A DNA stretch of 50,194 bases from Rhodocyclales bacterium (GCA_016215645.1 JACRIX010000048.1:1-50194), one strand, 5' to 3'; positions 1 through 11,332 are shown, numbered from the stretch's first letter. Notes: generated by a model from the sequence alone, not told the origin. Numbers and translations: made by a program.

Positions 1-1205
1 GGGTAATCCGGCGGATGCGAGAGGTAGGACGCCTTCTTCGGCTTGCCCGGTTGCGGACTCGGCTGCGGCCAGCCCATGCCGCGCGGCAGGCAGTAGCCGC
101 CCTGGGTCTCGATGTTGCCCGTCATGATCGGCAGCATCATGCAGGCCTTCTCGTTGTAGGAACCGTAAAGGTGCTTGGCCGGGCCGCGGTAGGTGAACAG
201 CGTGGCCGGCTTGGTGGTGGCGAACTCGCGGGCGACGCGCTCGATGGTCTCCACCGGCACGCCGGAAATCTTCGAGGCCCACTCCGGCGTGTATTGCTGG
301 TAGTGCTTCTTCAGCTCGTCGACCGAGACGTTGGTCCAGGTGTTGATGAAGTCCGAATCCTGCAGATTTTCGCGCAGGATCACGTGGCCCATGGCCAGCG
401 CCACCGCGCCGTCTGTGGCCGGATGGACGGGGATCCATTCGTCGGAGAAGCCGGCGGTGTTGGACAGGCGCACATCGAAGGTAACGATTTTCATGTGGTT
501 GTCCACACGGCCTTCGGTGATGCGCTGCGACAGCGGATTGTGGAAGTAGGCGGCTTCAAGGATATTGGAACCGAAGTTGAGCACGTACTTGGCATTGGCG
601 AAGTCAGGAGTTTCGATGTCCGGTCCCCAAGTCGGTTCCATGCCGATTTTCTTCGACGATTCGCAAACCGAGGTGTGGTTAACAATGGTGGCCGAGCCCA
701 GCGTATGCATGAAGCGGTCGATCACGCCGCCGGTGCGCTGGCGGCCATACTTCAGCATGATGGTGTTGGGGTCTTCCTTGATCGCGGCGTCGAGCTTGGC
801 GGCCAGCTCGGTCAGCGCCTCGTCCCAGCTGATGCGCTTCCACTTGCCTTCGCCACGGGCGCCGACGCGCTTCAGCGGATACAGGATGCGGTCCGGATCA
901 TAGCTGTACCACATGCCCGAATTCCCCTTGGCGCAGAGCCGGCCGCGGGTCGAGACGTGCTCCGGGTTGCCTTCCAGCTTGACCACGCGGTCGTTCTCGA
1001 CATAGGCGATGGCGCCGTCCTGGATGTTGCAGACATGGCAGTTGATCGGGATTGCCTTGCGCTCGGCGCCGCTGACCGGGCCGAAATCCTTGCCGCCCAG
1101 CTGGGCTTCCATGGCGTTGAGCAGGCGCGGCGCGGCGGCGGCCGCGGCGCCGGTGGTGGCGCTGACCTTGAGAAAGGTACGACGCGTGACTTTTGGCATT
1201 TCCAT
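1..1205 (-). CDS. Molybdopterin oxidoreductase catalytic subunit (Psr/Phs/Ttr-like), 3' end beyond the window
   Basis: About 401 codons are visible and the C-terminal part lies left of base 1. The protein opens with a Tat signal (TRRTFLKVS followed by an Ala-rich stretch), so it is exported folded. A cluster motif follows at C56-x2-C59-x3-D63-x27-C91; the third position is Asp where the family normally has Cys. C181, in the sequence SVCESSKK, sits where thiosulfate/polysulfide/tetrathionate reductases carry the Cys ligand of Mo. The ATG at 1205 follows a GAGGAG ribosome site. It is the last of three genes (4Fe-4S protein, NrfD, catalytic subunit), the usual composition of a membrane-anchored periplasmic DMSO-reductase-family complex. 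The substrate cannot be read from the sequence; a sulfur or other chalcogen oxyanion is the best guess. Confidence is high for family and low for substrate. Confidence 0.9.
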   Translation of the reverse strand, partial: MEMPKVTRRTFLKVSATTGAAAAAAPRLLNAMEAQLGGKDFGPVSGAERKAIPINCHVCNIQDGAIAYVENDRVVKLEGNPEHVSTRGRLCAKGNSGMWYSYDPDRILYPLKRVGARGEGKWKRISWDEALTELAAKLDAAIKEDPNTIMLKYGRQRTGGVIDRFMHTLGSATIVNHTSVCESSKKIGMEPTWGPDIETPDFANAKYVLNFGSNILEAAYFHNPLSQRITEGRVDNHMKIVTFDVRLSNTAGFSDEWIPVHPATDGAVALAMGHVILRENLQDSDFINTWTNVSVDELKKHYQQYTPEWASKISGVPVETIERVAREFATTKPATLFTYRGPAKHLYGSYNEKACMMLPIMTGNIETQGGYCLPRGMGWPQPSPQPGKPKKASYLSHPPDY

Positions 1206-1228
1206 TTTCGTAATCTCCTCGTGGCCGA

Positions 1229-2086
1229 TCAATACAGGGTCTGCAACTGCTGGGGGGCCATCAGCAACACATAGCGCAGGGCCGCGCCACCGACCAGGAT
1301 GAGCAGGGCGGAAGCCATCAGGACCAGTTGGCTCTTGCCCATCGGCGCGAACAGCAGCACCGCCGGAGCCACGCTGCCGGCCAGGAAGCCGACGCCGACG
1401 AAGAGCAGGCCCATGGTGCCGGTGGTCATGATCATGAAGGTCAGTTCCTGGGCCGAGCCGCCGTAGTTGGTGGTGCCCATCACCGAGACCAGCATCACCG
1501 ACACCGCACCGGCCGACCAGAGCATGTACTGGCGCAGGACTTTTTGCGCCTCGTCATTGCCCATCGCCATCAGCGAGCCGACCGCGGAGCCCGAGGCGAT
1601 CGCCATGGCGACGAACAGCACCGGAATGATCGGCGAGTTCCACACCGGGCGCGACTGGTGCACCGTCAGGTCGAAGCCCGTATATACCGGCAGGCCCAGC
1701 GCCAGCACGGCCGTCACCAGGGCCAGCAGCTTGCCCCTGGCCTCGTCGCCCTTTTTCAGCGCCAGGATGTAGAGCACCGAGCAGATGCCGAAGGCGACGA
1801 TGTTGAGCGCGCCCCAGGCCAGCGGCGAGCTGAAGTTCAAGTAGCCGGGGTTGAGGATGTTGAGGAAGCGCATCGGCTGCGACAGGTCGGCGATCAGCAG
1901 CAGGCCGCCCAGCGCCAGCAGGCCGATCGAGCCGTAGGCCGCCTTTTCACGCAGCGGACGCAGTCCCGGCGTGATCCAGGAGCCATAGGACATGAACGAC
2001 AGGCCGGCGAGGATGCCGATGACGAAGAAATAGACGGCGTAGCTTGCGTGCCACGACACATCGTGAAACCAGACGTAATCACCCAT
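1229..2086 (-). CDS. NrfD/PsrC-type membrane anchor subunit
   Basis: A 285-residue polytopic membrane protein with about eight hydrophobic helices and short loops, matching the NrfD/PsrC family that exchanges electrons between the quinone pool and a periplasmic Mo/Fe-S enzyme. It starts at ATG 2086 behind GAGGG, ten bases after the stop of the 4Fe-4S gene, and ends 23 bases before the catalytic gene, so the three are one transcript. It has no cofactor motif of its own; quinone binding is expected between helices. Whether the complex reduces or oxidises its substrate cannot be decided from this subunit. Confidence 0.9.
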   Translation of the reverse strand: MGDYVWFHDVSWHASYAVYFFVIGILAGLSFMSYGSWITPGLRPLREKAAYGSIGLLALGGLLLIADLSQPMRFLNILNPGYLNFSSPLAWGALNIVAFGICSVLYILALKKGDEARGKLLALVTAVLALGLPVYTGFDLTVHQSRPVWNSPIIPVLFVAMAIASGSAVGSLMAMGNDEAQKVLRQYMLWSAGAVSVMLVSVMGTTNYGGSAQELTFMIMTTGTMGLLFVGVGFLAGSVAPAVLLFAPMGKSQLVLMASALLILVGGAALRYVLLMAPQQLQTLY

Positions 2087-2096
2087 GATGTCCCTC

Positions 2097-2807
2097 TCAG
2101 ATCTTGAAGTTGCGCTTGAAGGCGGAGCGATCGAGCTCCATCACTTCGGGCTGGCGGTAGGCGTCGCGGCCGAACTCGGTCGCATTGCGGTCGGCGCCGA
2201 TGTAGAACACGTGCGGCTTGGTGCCTTCCTCGGGACGCAGTACCTGGGTCGCGTTGGTCGCCACCAGCCAGGACACTTCGCTGTTCGGGTCGTTGATGTC
2301 GCCGAACACGCGCGAACGGCCGATGCAGGTCTGCACGCAAGCCGGCACCAGGTTCTGGGTCACGCGGTGGAAGCAGAAGGTGCACTTATCGACCACGTTG
2401 GTGATCGGCGTGTAGGTGCGGTGTGACGGCAGCATGAAGCGGGCGTTGTAGGGGCATGCCGCCATGCAGCTGCGGCAGCCGATGCAGCGCTCATAGCGTT
2501 GCAGGATGAAGCCGCCGTCCTCGACCTTGAAGGTCGCCTCGACCGGGCAGTTGCGCACGCAGGGCGCGTCGTCGCAGTGGTTGCACAGCCGCGGCAGGAA
2601 CTGCTTCTTGACGTTGGGATATTTGCCCACCACCTTGTAGGGCACCCAGGTCCGGTTGACGCCCAGCGGCGTGTCGTACTCTGCCTTGCATGCGACCTGG
2701 CATGCCATGCAGCCGATGCAGCGCCGCGTATCGACCACCATGGCAAACCGGCGCTTGCCGGCGACGCCACGGGTTTCGATGGGCGAAACCCTCAATTCTT
2801 CGCTCAT
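2097..2807 (-). CDS. 4Fe-4S dicluster electron-transfer subunit (PsrB/TtrB/DmsB-like)
   Basis: A 236-residue ferredoxin-type subunit that would wire the NrfD anchor to the Mo subunit. Four cysteine groups are visible: CIGCMACQVAC, CNHCDDAPCVRNC, CIGCRSCMAAC and a fourth group CTFC...C...C, giving the four [4Fe-4S] clusters typical of PsrB/DmsB proteins. There is no signal peptide, as expected for subunits that travel with a Tat partner. I chose ATG 2807 because GGAGG lies about 10 bases upstream; an in-frame extension to 3014 would run through the sigma-54 promoter and is rejected. It is the first gene of the Mo operon. Confidence 0.93.
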   Translation of the reverse strand: MSEELRVSPIETRGVAGKRRFAMVVDTRRCIGCMACQVACKAEYDTPLGVNRTWVPYKVVGKYPNVKKQFLPRLCNHCDDAPCVRNCPVEATFKVEDGGFILQRYERCIGCRSCMAACPYNARFMLPSHRTYTPITNVVDKCTFCFHRVTQNLVPACVQTCIGRSRVFGDINDPNSEVSWLVATNATQVLRPEEGTKPHVFYIGADRNATEFGRDAYRQPEVMELDRSAFKRNFKI

Positions 2808-2902
2808 GTGTCTTGCCTCCTCGTTGTGCCTGCCGTGATTCGGTTCTTGTCCTGGCGATCCGGCGCCGCATGGCAAATCGGATCCGTCCGCCGTTTCCTT
2901 TT

Positions 2903-2918
2903 TGCAACATCCGGGCCA
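2903..2918 (-). promoter_or_regulatory. Sigma-54 (-24/-12) promoter of the Mo oxidoreductase operon
   Basis: Read on the minus strand the bases are TGGCCCGGATGTTGCA. The consensus is TGGCACG-N4-TTGC; only one position differs (A to C) and the GG and GC pairs are exactly 10 bases apart. Transcription would start roughly at 2890, leaving about 85 bases before the ATG at 2807. An NtrC-family activator is encoded on the opposite side of the same gap. Confidence 0.85.
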
Positions 2919-2986
2919 CGCCATCGACACAAGGGCAAATCCCTTGTCGGGCATGGCGATTGCGCTGTTCCATGAAATCGCGGTGA

Positions 2987-3022
2987 CGACGCGAGTGTTA
3001 CGCCGACGTAACACTCGCGTCG
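2987..3022. promoter_or_regulatory. Enhancer-like perfect inverted repeat (UAS 1)
   Basis: Arms of 16 bases at 2987-3002 and 3007-3022 are exact reverse complements around a 4-base spacer, with a core of GTTAC-N6-GTAAC. The centre is about 90 bases upstream of the sigma-54 promoter, the usual place for an NtrC-type activator site. No T-run follows on either side, so a terminator is less likely. Confidence 0.75.
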
Positions 3023-3040
3023 GATGCTGCGCCGCAACCT

Positions 3041-3056
3041 GCTACGACAAGGTAAC
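3041..3056. promoter_or_regulatory. Second enhancer-like site (UAS 2)
   Basis: GCTAC-N6-GTAAC repeats the core of the upstream palindrome with one change. The centres are 44 bases apart, close to four helical turns, so two activator dimers could bind the same DNA face. The site also lies in the 5' region of the plus-strand sensor genes and could mediate autoregulation. Confidence 0.55.
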
Positions 3057-3108
3057 TGCCTCGCAAATGGCGTAAAGCACGGCGTCGTTCGCGCTTATCA
3101 TCATCGTC

Positions 3109-3983
3109 ATGAACAACGACGATCGCAGTCAGGTCCTCCTGCGCAGGCGGAGTTTCCTGCGCTCCGCGCTGGTCGCGGCGGCCCTGCCGCTGCTGCCCGC
3201 GCGCGCCGAACAGGGCAGCTTGCGGGTTGGCCTGACACCGGTATTCCTCGACGACCAGATGAGTTTCCTGACGCGCTGGCGGACGTGGCTGGAGCGCCGC
3301 CTGCAGCGTTCCGTGGTGTTCTTCCAGCGCGGCAGCTATCGCGAGGTGATGGACCTGATCCGCGGCGGCAAACTCGATTTCGCCTGGATCTGCGGCTATC
3401 CCTATGTACGCTACCGGAATGAACTGCGGCTGGTCGCGGTGCCGGTGTGGCGCGGTCGCCCCTACTATCAGTCCTACCTCATCGTGCCGGCCGACGACCG
3501 CAAGACCGGCAGCCTCGCCGAATTGCGCGGCAAGGTATTCGCCTATTCGGATCCCGATTCCAACTCGGGCTTCCTCTATCCGCAGTTCCGCCTCGCCAGT
3601 CTGGGCGAGAACCCGGCCACTTTTTTCTCGCGCAGCTTCTTCACCTGGGCGCATCGCAAGGTGGTCGAGGCGGTGGGGGTTGGTCTGGCCGATGGCGGCG
3701 CGGTGGATGGTTATGTCTGGGATACCCTGGCCGAGTTCCATCCAGACCTGACCAAAGCCACCCGCGTGATCGAGCGCTCGCCCGATTTCGGCCATACGCC
3801 TTTCGTCGCCCGCCACGACATCCCGGCGGCGGAAATGCAGCAGCTTCGCCGCGCCCTGCTCGACATGCCGGCCGACCCCGAGGGTGCGCAACTGCTGCGG
3901 CTGTTGAGCCTGGATGGCTTCGTCGCCGGCCAGCCTGCGCTGTTCGACGGCATCGCGCGCATGGCGAAACGAGTGGGCAAGGT

Positions 3984-3987
<4 letters not shown>
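3109..3987 (+). CDS. PhnD-like periplasmic substrate-binding protein (sensor component)
   Basis: A 292-residue protein of the PhnD/phosphate-phosphonate binding superfamily. Its N-terminus RRRSFLRSALVAAALPLLPARA is a Tat-like export signal. The body has the family pattern of a substrate described as a solute-binding fold (RVGLTPVFLDDQ, then DFAWICGYPY and FAYSDPDSNSG). No ABC permease or ATPase follows; the next gene is a histidine kinase joined by a 4-base overlap, then an NtrC-type regulator. Periplasmic PhnD-type domains are known as the input part of TtrS-like kinases, so I infer that this protein senses the substrate of the adjacent Mo enzyme and signals to the kinase. No clear ribosome site precedes ATG 3109. 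Confidence 0.85.
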
Positions 3988-6762
<2,775 letters not shown>

Positions 6763-6781
6763 GCCAGACGCCGGGACGCGG

Positions 6782-7348
6782 CTACTCCTTCGACGGCGCC
6801 AGTTCCGGGTACTCCTGCACGATGGTCGAGCCATCCTGGCGCCAGGCGTGGCAGCCGTTGATGAAGCGCGGCGTGTTGCGCGGTGACCAGTTGCGCGGAT
6901 CGGGCTCGATCGCCATCTGCGTACCGATGCGGTCCGGCCATGAAGCCTGCATGTAAGTGTTGGCCGCCTGGGTGACCAGTTCGGTGAGGTGGGTGCAGCC
7001 CTGGATGCCGCCCAGGCGCTCCTTGACCGCCTGCGAAAAGCCACCGCCGATGCGCAGCCCGATCAGGCTGCGGTAGGCCTCGTCGACGCCGCCGCACATC
7101 GGCCAGGGCGCGATGCTGGTCTTGGCACGGACATCGCGAACTCGATCGTCGGCATCCATCACCAGCGACAGCGTCATGGTATGCATGTACTCGCCTTCGC
7201 GCACCGGCGGCCGCGAACGGAAGGGCACGTCCTGGCCCTTGAGGTCGGTCACCGTAGCCTCGATTTCGAGCGCGCCGTCGGCCAGGCGAAAGGCCCGGCA
7301 GGTGATGGTGCGGGTGTGCAGCAATTTGCGAGCGTCATTGGTGGACAT
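6782..7348 (-). CDS. DUF2889-family protein
   Basis: A 188-residue soluble protein that I place in DUF2889 by its pattern (RTITCRAFRLADG at the start, then PPVREGEYMHTMTLSL and GGVDEAYRSLIGLRIGGGF near the middle, GCTHLTEL further on). No catalytic function is known to me. It is the last gene of the xdhC-mocA-sufS-sufU operon, 30 bases after sufU, with a good AGGAAGGGG ribosome site. A conserved Cys-Thr-His (GCTHL) and a second Cys (INGCHAW) might bind metal or sulfur, which would suit the context, but that is inference. Confidence 0.8.
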   Translation of the reverse strand: MSTNDARKLLHTRTITCRAFRLADGALEIEATVTDLKGQDVPFRSRPPVREGEYMHTMTLSLVMDADDRVRDVRAKTSIAPWPMCGGVDEAYRSLIGLRIGGGFSQAVKERLGGIQGCTHLTELVTQAANTYMQASWPDRIGTQMAIEPDPRNWSPRNTPRFINGCHAWRQDGSTIVQEYPELAPSKE

Positions 7349-7378
7349 GGCTGCCCCTTCCTGAAATGGTGACCGGTG

Positions 7379-7816
7379 TCATCGTGTGTCGCCGATACGT
7401 GAGCGCATCGCGGCCTGCAAAGCATGAAACGGCAGCAACGCGCATTTGTGCCGGCTGGGGTAGGCATGCGCCGGTCGGAACATCGCCAATTCCGGCCAGT
7501 CGGCAGGGGCAGCGGCCTGTCCATGCAGCAGCGCTTCGAGCGCATCTGTCGCCGCATCGATCGCCGCCGCGTCGAGGCCTGCGCCACGCGCGCCAAGCAG
7601 CGAGGCCGCTGCCTTGCACAGCAGGCAACCTTTGGTCTGATGGGCGATGGCGGTGATATGTCCGTTGCTGAGCGCGACCTGCATGACGACGCGATCACCG
7701 CACAAGGGATTGTTCAGCTTCGCCTCGCCATCCGCCGAGGCCAGTTGGCTCGCGCCGTATGCTGCGTTCGCCAACCGCTTGATGGCATCCTGGTAGAGCT
7801 CAAGCCCGTCGCTCAC
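7379..7816 (-). CDS. sufU: SufU-type zinc sulfur-acceptor protein
   Basis: A 145-residue SufU/IscU-fold protein. The zinc ligands known for Bacillus SufU have clear counterparts here: C39 and D41 in NPLCGD, C64 in GCLLC, and C125 in RHKCALLPF. SufU accepts persulfide sulfur from SufS. The gene starts inside the last codons of the cysteine desulfurase (ATGA overlap), so the two are made together. No SufB, SufC or SufD is present; the neighbours are XdhC and MocA. I infer a role in supplying sulfur to a Mo cofactor rather than general Fe-S assembly, though the latter is not excluded. Confidence 0.88.
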   Translation of the reverse strand: MSDGLELYQDAIKRLANAAYGASQLASADGEAKLNNPLCGDRVVMQVALSNGHITAIAHQTKGCLLCKAAASLLGARGAGLDAAAIDAATDALEALLHGQAAAPADWPELAMFRPAHAYPSRHKCALLPFHALQAAMRSRIGDTR

Positions 7817-9024
7817 GCCAGCGTCCTTACCGCCGCCGCCACGCCGTCGATCAGCGCGGCAACATCGGCTTCGTCGTTGTAGAGCGCAAAGCTGGCGCGC
7901 GCGCAGGCATCGACGCCGAGCGCGGCCAGCAGCGGCTGTGCACAGTGGTGACCACCGCGCAGTGCCAGTTGGTGATGGTCGAGCACCTGGCAGACGTCGT
8001 GTGGATGCAGGCCGGCGATGTCAAAGGAAATGATGGGCGCGCGCGCCGCGGTGCCCGCAGGGCCGAGCAGGCGCACGCCGGGAATGCGCAGCAGGCCCTC
8101 GATCGCCTGTGCGCCAAGCCGGGTTTCACGGGCATGGATGTCGGTCCAGTCGAGCGCCATCATCCAGTCCAGTGCGGACGCCAGGCCCACGGCCTGGGCA
8201 ATCGGTGGCGTGCCGGCCTCGAAGCGGCGCGGCAGCTCGGCCCAGGTGCTTCGCTGCGGCGCGACCTCGTCGATCATGCCGCCACCGCCGAGGAAGGGTG
8301 GCAGCGCGGCAAGCACCTCGGCCTTGCCCCAAAGCACGCCGACGCCGCCCGGCCCGAAACACTTGTGACCGGAGAAGGCATAGAAATCGATGCCCAGCGC
8401 CCGCACGTCCTGCGGCCCGTGCTGCACTGCCTGGGCACCGTCGAGCAGTACTTTCGCGCCGACCCTGCGCGCCGCGGCGACGATCGCCGCGACATCGGTC
8501 CAGGCGCCGGTGACGTTGGAGCACTGGGTAACCGCGACCAGACGGGTACGCGCCGACAGCAGGCGTGGCAAGGCCGCCGGATCCAGTTCACCGGACGCGG
8601 TGACGGGCAACAGGTCAAGCTCGATCCCTGCCCGATCGCGCAGCATCTGCCAGGGGACGAAATTGCTGTGGTGTTCGGCCTGCGAGATCAGCACGCGATC
8701 ACCCGGCCGCAGCGTCGCGCCGAAGGCATGGGCAACGAGATTCAGCGCCGCCGTCGCGCCAGAGGTGAAAATGACTTCCTCGGCCGAATTCGCGTTCAGG
8801 AAGCGCGCGACACGGCGCCGGGCGGCATCGAAGGCCTGGTCCGCCGCCTCGGCCAAACGATGGCTGCCGCGCAGCACGTTGGCACGGCTCAGCGTCTCAT
8901 GGCAAACCACCGCATCGAGTGCGGCTCGGTGAATCTGCGCCGTGGCCGCGCTGTCGAGGTAGTGCAGCCCGGGATTCGCTGCCAGCAGCGGAAACCCGGC
9001 ACGAAGCACAGATGCCTCACTCAT
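7813..9024 (-). CDS. sufS: SufS-family cysteine desulfurase
   Basis: A 403-residue class V aminotransferase-fold PLP enzyme that removes sulfur from cysteine as a persulfide. PLP would bind K221 in SGHKCFGPGG, and the sulfur-carrying cysteine is C361 in RGGHHCAQP, the short-loop arrangement of the SufS/CsdA group. Overlaps of 4 bases (ATGA) join it to the MocA fusion upstream and to sufU downstream. In Rhodobacter, XdhC receives sulfur from a dedicated desulfurase before insertion of the Mo cofactor into xanthine dehydrogenase; the same chain is plausible here. Confidence 0.92.
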   Translation of the reverse strand: MSEASVLRAGFPLLAANPGLHYLDSAATAQIHRAALDAVVCHETLSRANVLRGSHRLAEAADQAFDAARRRVARFLNANSAEEVIFTSGATAALNLVAHAFGATLRPGDRVLISQAEHHSNFVPWQMLRDRAGIELDLLPVTASGELDPAALPRLLSARTRLVAVTQCSNVTGAWTDVAAIVAAARRVGAKVLLDGAQAVQHGPQDVRALGIDFYAFSGHKCFGPGGVGVLWGKAEVLAALPPFLGGGGMIDEVAPQRSTWAELPRRFEAGTPPIAQAVGLASALDWMMALDWTDIHARETRLGAQAIEGLLRIPGVRLLGPAGTAARAPIISFDIAGLHPHDVCQVLDHHQLALRGGHHCAQPLLAALGVDACARASFALYNDEADVAALIDGVAAAVRTLA

Positions 9025-10640
9025 CGCGACTCCAGCGCACGCAGCGCGTCTGGCGTATCGACATCGGCAAAAATCGCGTCGTCGTCGCAGGGCACCCGGA
9101 CGATACGTTCTGCGTGAAGGTTCAGCAGCTCGCGGGCGCCGACGTCGCCCTGTACCTGCCGCATTTCCGCAAACAGGGCACGCGGCCAGAGGATGGGGTT
9201 GCCACGGCGATCACCCTTCATGGGCACCGCGATGTTGCCGCGCGCCGGATCAAAGGCGGCGATCAGGCGGTCGATGTGGGTGGCCGTCACCATGGGCATG
9301 TCGCCCAGCACCACCACCACGGCATCGGTGTCGCCCGGCAACGCGCCGAGTCCGACGCGCAGCGAGGACGCCATGCCGGTTTCATGGTCGGCGTTGTGGG
9401 CAAATTCCAGGTCCAGCCCGGCAAGGCTCCCGCGCACCGCATCGGCGTCGAAGCCGGTGACGACGACCACGGCGATGCTGCGCGAGGCCAGTGCCGCATT
9501 CACCGCACGCCTGACCATGGCTACGCCATCCACCGACTGCAACAGCTTGTTGCTGCCGGCCATGCGCCGACTGCTGCCCGCCGCCAGCACCAGCGCGACG
9601 ACGCGGCGGCCGGCGGCGACACGCCGCGGCGCCGGCGCGACGGCTTCCGGGTCTTCTTCCGCTTCGGGCGCGTTGCGGATCAGGCCACCGACGCCCATGG
9701 ACATGATCTCGGCACCGCCCATGGGCATGCCGGCCAGCATGCGCTGCAGCACCCGGTCGAGGCCATTGCTGCGCCGGGAACGGGCGCAGCCCGGCAGGAT
9801 GAGTACGGGCACATCGCCGATGCGGGCCAGCAACAGCATGTTGCCCGGCTCCACCGGCATGCCGAAATGGATGATCTCGCCACCGGCGGCAAGGATCGCC
9901 GAGGGTATGGTGTCGGCCCGGTCCTTGGGTACCGTGGCGCCGGAGATCATGACCAGGTCGCAGCCGGCCGCGAGGGTCTCGTGCAAGGCCAGGGCCACCG
10001 CATCGCGCTGGTGCCGACAGCGCTGCACCAGGCCAAGATGGCTGCCCAGGTCGTCGATGCGGCGCCGGCTGCTGGTCACGGCCGTGGCGTAGTTCCTTTC
10101 CGGATCGCCCGGCGGTTCGGTGACGATCAGCGCCGCACGCTTCGTCGCGAACGGGCGCAAACCCAGGGCAGGTCCACGACCGGCCTCGATGGCACAGCGG
10201 TCGACAATGTTGCGCCCTACCGCCAGCGGAATGATCTTGACCGTGGCCACGACGGCGCCGGCACGCACAGGCGACAGTGGCGCGAGGGTGGCGACCGTGA
10301 CCGACTCGTCGATGGCGTTGATCCGGTCGATGAAATTTGCATCCACCGAAAACAGGCCGCGTTGCGTCGCATGCAGATTGCAGCGACCGGTATAGGCGCG
10401 GCGCGTGACGATACCCTCGGCCTGCAAATGGGCGGCTACCGCCGCCGCCGCCGCATCCTCGGCCAGATCGTCCGCCGCCAGGCGCGCGCCATACACGCTG
10501 CGATGGCCGGCGGCGATCAAGGCCTGAAGGTCGGCGCCGGTGACACGGCGACCTTTTTTCAAATTGCCGCCGTTGACCCGCAGGCTGTGCGCCAGCAAGA
10601 GGCCTTCGCACTCCCCGACCGGAAACTCGCCGAAGATCAC
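9021..10640 (-). CDS. MoeA-like molybdopterin-binding domain fused to MocA-type cytidylyltransferase
   Basis: A 539-residue two-domain protein. The first 330 or so residues resemble the molybdopterin-binding part of MoeA/CinA proteins (LVMISGATVPKDRAD, then IGDVPVLILPGCARS). The C-terminal 190 residues are a nucleotidyltransferase of the MobA/MocA class with ALVLAAGSSRRMAGSNKLL and LGDMPMV, expected to join CMP to the Mo cofactor for Mo-hydroxylases. The start is GTG 10640, overlapping the TGA of the upstream xdhC piece (GTGA). The ORF can be read open to 10952 but that extension lies antiparallel to nothing useful and covers xdhC. A matching Mo-hydroxylase is not in the window. Confidence 0.87.
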   Translation of the reverse strand: MIFGEFPVGECEGLLLAHSLRVNGGNLKKGRRVTGADLQALIAAGHRSVYGARLAADDLAEDAAAAAVAAHLQAEGIVTRRAYTGRCNLHATQRGLFSVDANFIDRINAIDESVTVATLAPLSPVRAGAVVATVKIIPLAVGRNIVDRCAIEAGRGPALGLRPFATKRAALIVTEPPGDPERNYATAVTSSRRRIDDLGSHLGLVQRCRHQRDAVALALHETLAAGCDLVMISGATVPKDRADTIPSAILAAGGEIIHFGMPVEPGNMLLLARIGDVPVLILPGCARSRRSNGLDRVLQRMLAGMPMGGAEIMSMGVGGLIRNAPEAEEDPEAVAPAPRRVAAGRRVVALVLAAGSSRRMAGSNKLLQSVDGVAMVRRAVNAALASRSIAVVVVTGFDADAVRGSLAGLDLEFAHNADHETGMASSLRVGLGALPGDTDAVVVVLGDMPMVTATHIDRLIAAFDPARGNIAVPMKGDRRGNPILWPRALFAEMRQVQGDVGARELLNLHAERIVRVPCDDDAIFADVDTPDALRALESR

Positions 10641-11332
10641 GCGGCGGCGCCCTTGTAACGGACGCGGATGATCTCGGCCAGTATCGACACCGCGATCTCG
10701 GCCGGCGCCCGGCCGCCGAGGTCGAGTCCGATCGGCGAATGGATGCGCCCGGTGAGGCCGCCGAGACCGGCGGCACGCAGGCGTTCGAGGCGCTTTTCGT
10801 GGGTACGCCGACTGCCCAGCGCACCGATGTAGAAAAGCGTGCTCGGCAGCGCCAGTTCCAGTGCCGGATCGTCGAGCTTGGGATCGTGTGACAGTGCCAC
10901 CAGCGCGGTGGCCGCATCGAGGCCAAGGCGGGCCAGCGCCTCGTCCGGCCACTCGTCGCTGAGCGTCACGCCGGGGAAGCGCTCCGGCGAGGCAAAGGCG
11001 CCGCGCGGATCGATCACCGTGACTTCATAGCCGGCCGTGGTCGCCATGCCCGCCAGGGCTTGGGCGATATGCACGGCGCCAACGATCAGCAAGCGCGGCG
11101 ACGGCACGTAGGCGCGGGCAAAGCTGCCGGGCAGGGTTTCCAGGGCACCGCAGCGGCCTGATTGCCGCAGGGATGCCGCCTCTGCCAGTTGCGCGGGCGC
11201 GAGGCCAAGTTCTCCGCTGCATCCGGCAGCATCCACCATGCACTGCGCGCCGTCGGCAAGGCGCGTGACGACCACCAGCGCACGGCGGCCGGCCTGCGCT
11301 TCGGCGATGCGCGCCAGCGTGGCCGCCTTCAT
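10637..11332 (-). CDS. xdhC: XdhC family, Rossmann (C-terminal) half
   Basis: A 231-residue protein covering the second part of XdhC: a short N-terminal region and then a Rossmann-like domain (PRLLIVGAVHIAQALAGMA, then VTVIDPRGAFA, and FYIGALGSRRTHEKR). XdhC binds the Mo cofactor and protects it during sulfuration for xanthine-oxidase-family enzymes. The usual single polypeptide is split here; the other half is encoded immediately upstream with a 4-base ATGA overlap. The C-terminal GLDLGGRAPAEIAVSILAEI is typical of the family. Confidence 0.9.
   Translation of the reverse strand: MKAATLARIAEAQAGRRALVVVTRLADGAQCMVDAAGCSGELGLAPAQLAEAASLRQSGRCGALETLPGSFARAYVPSPRLLIVGAVHIAQALAGMATTAGYEVTVIDPRGAFASPERFPGVTLSDEWPDEALARLGLDAATALVALSHDPKLDDPALELALPSTLFYIGALGSRRTHEKRLERLRAAGLGGLTGRIHSPIGLDLGGRAPAEIAVSILAEIIRVRYKGAAA

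Noticed and set aside
15..1274. Long plus-strand reading frame opposite the Mo enzyme gene
   Set aside because: It is antisense to a protein with a clear Tat signal, cluster motif and Mo ligand; GC-rich DNA often leaves such frames open.
2808..3014. N-terminal extension of the 4Fe-4S subunit
   Set aside because: It would translate through the sigma-54 promoter and has no family match; ATG 2807 has a strong ribosome site.
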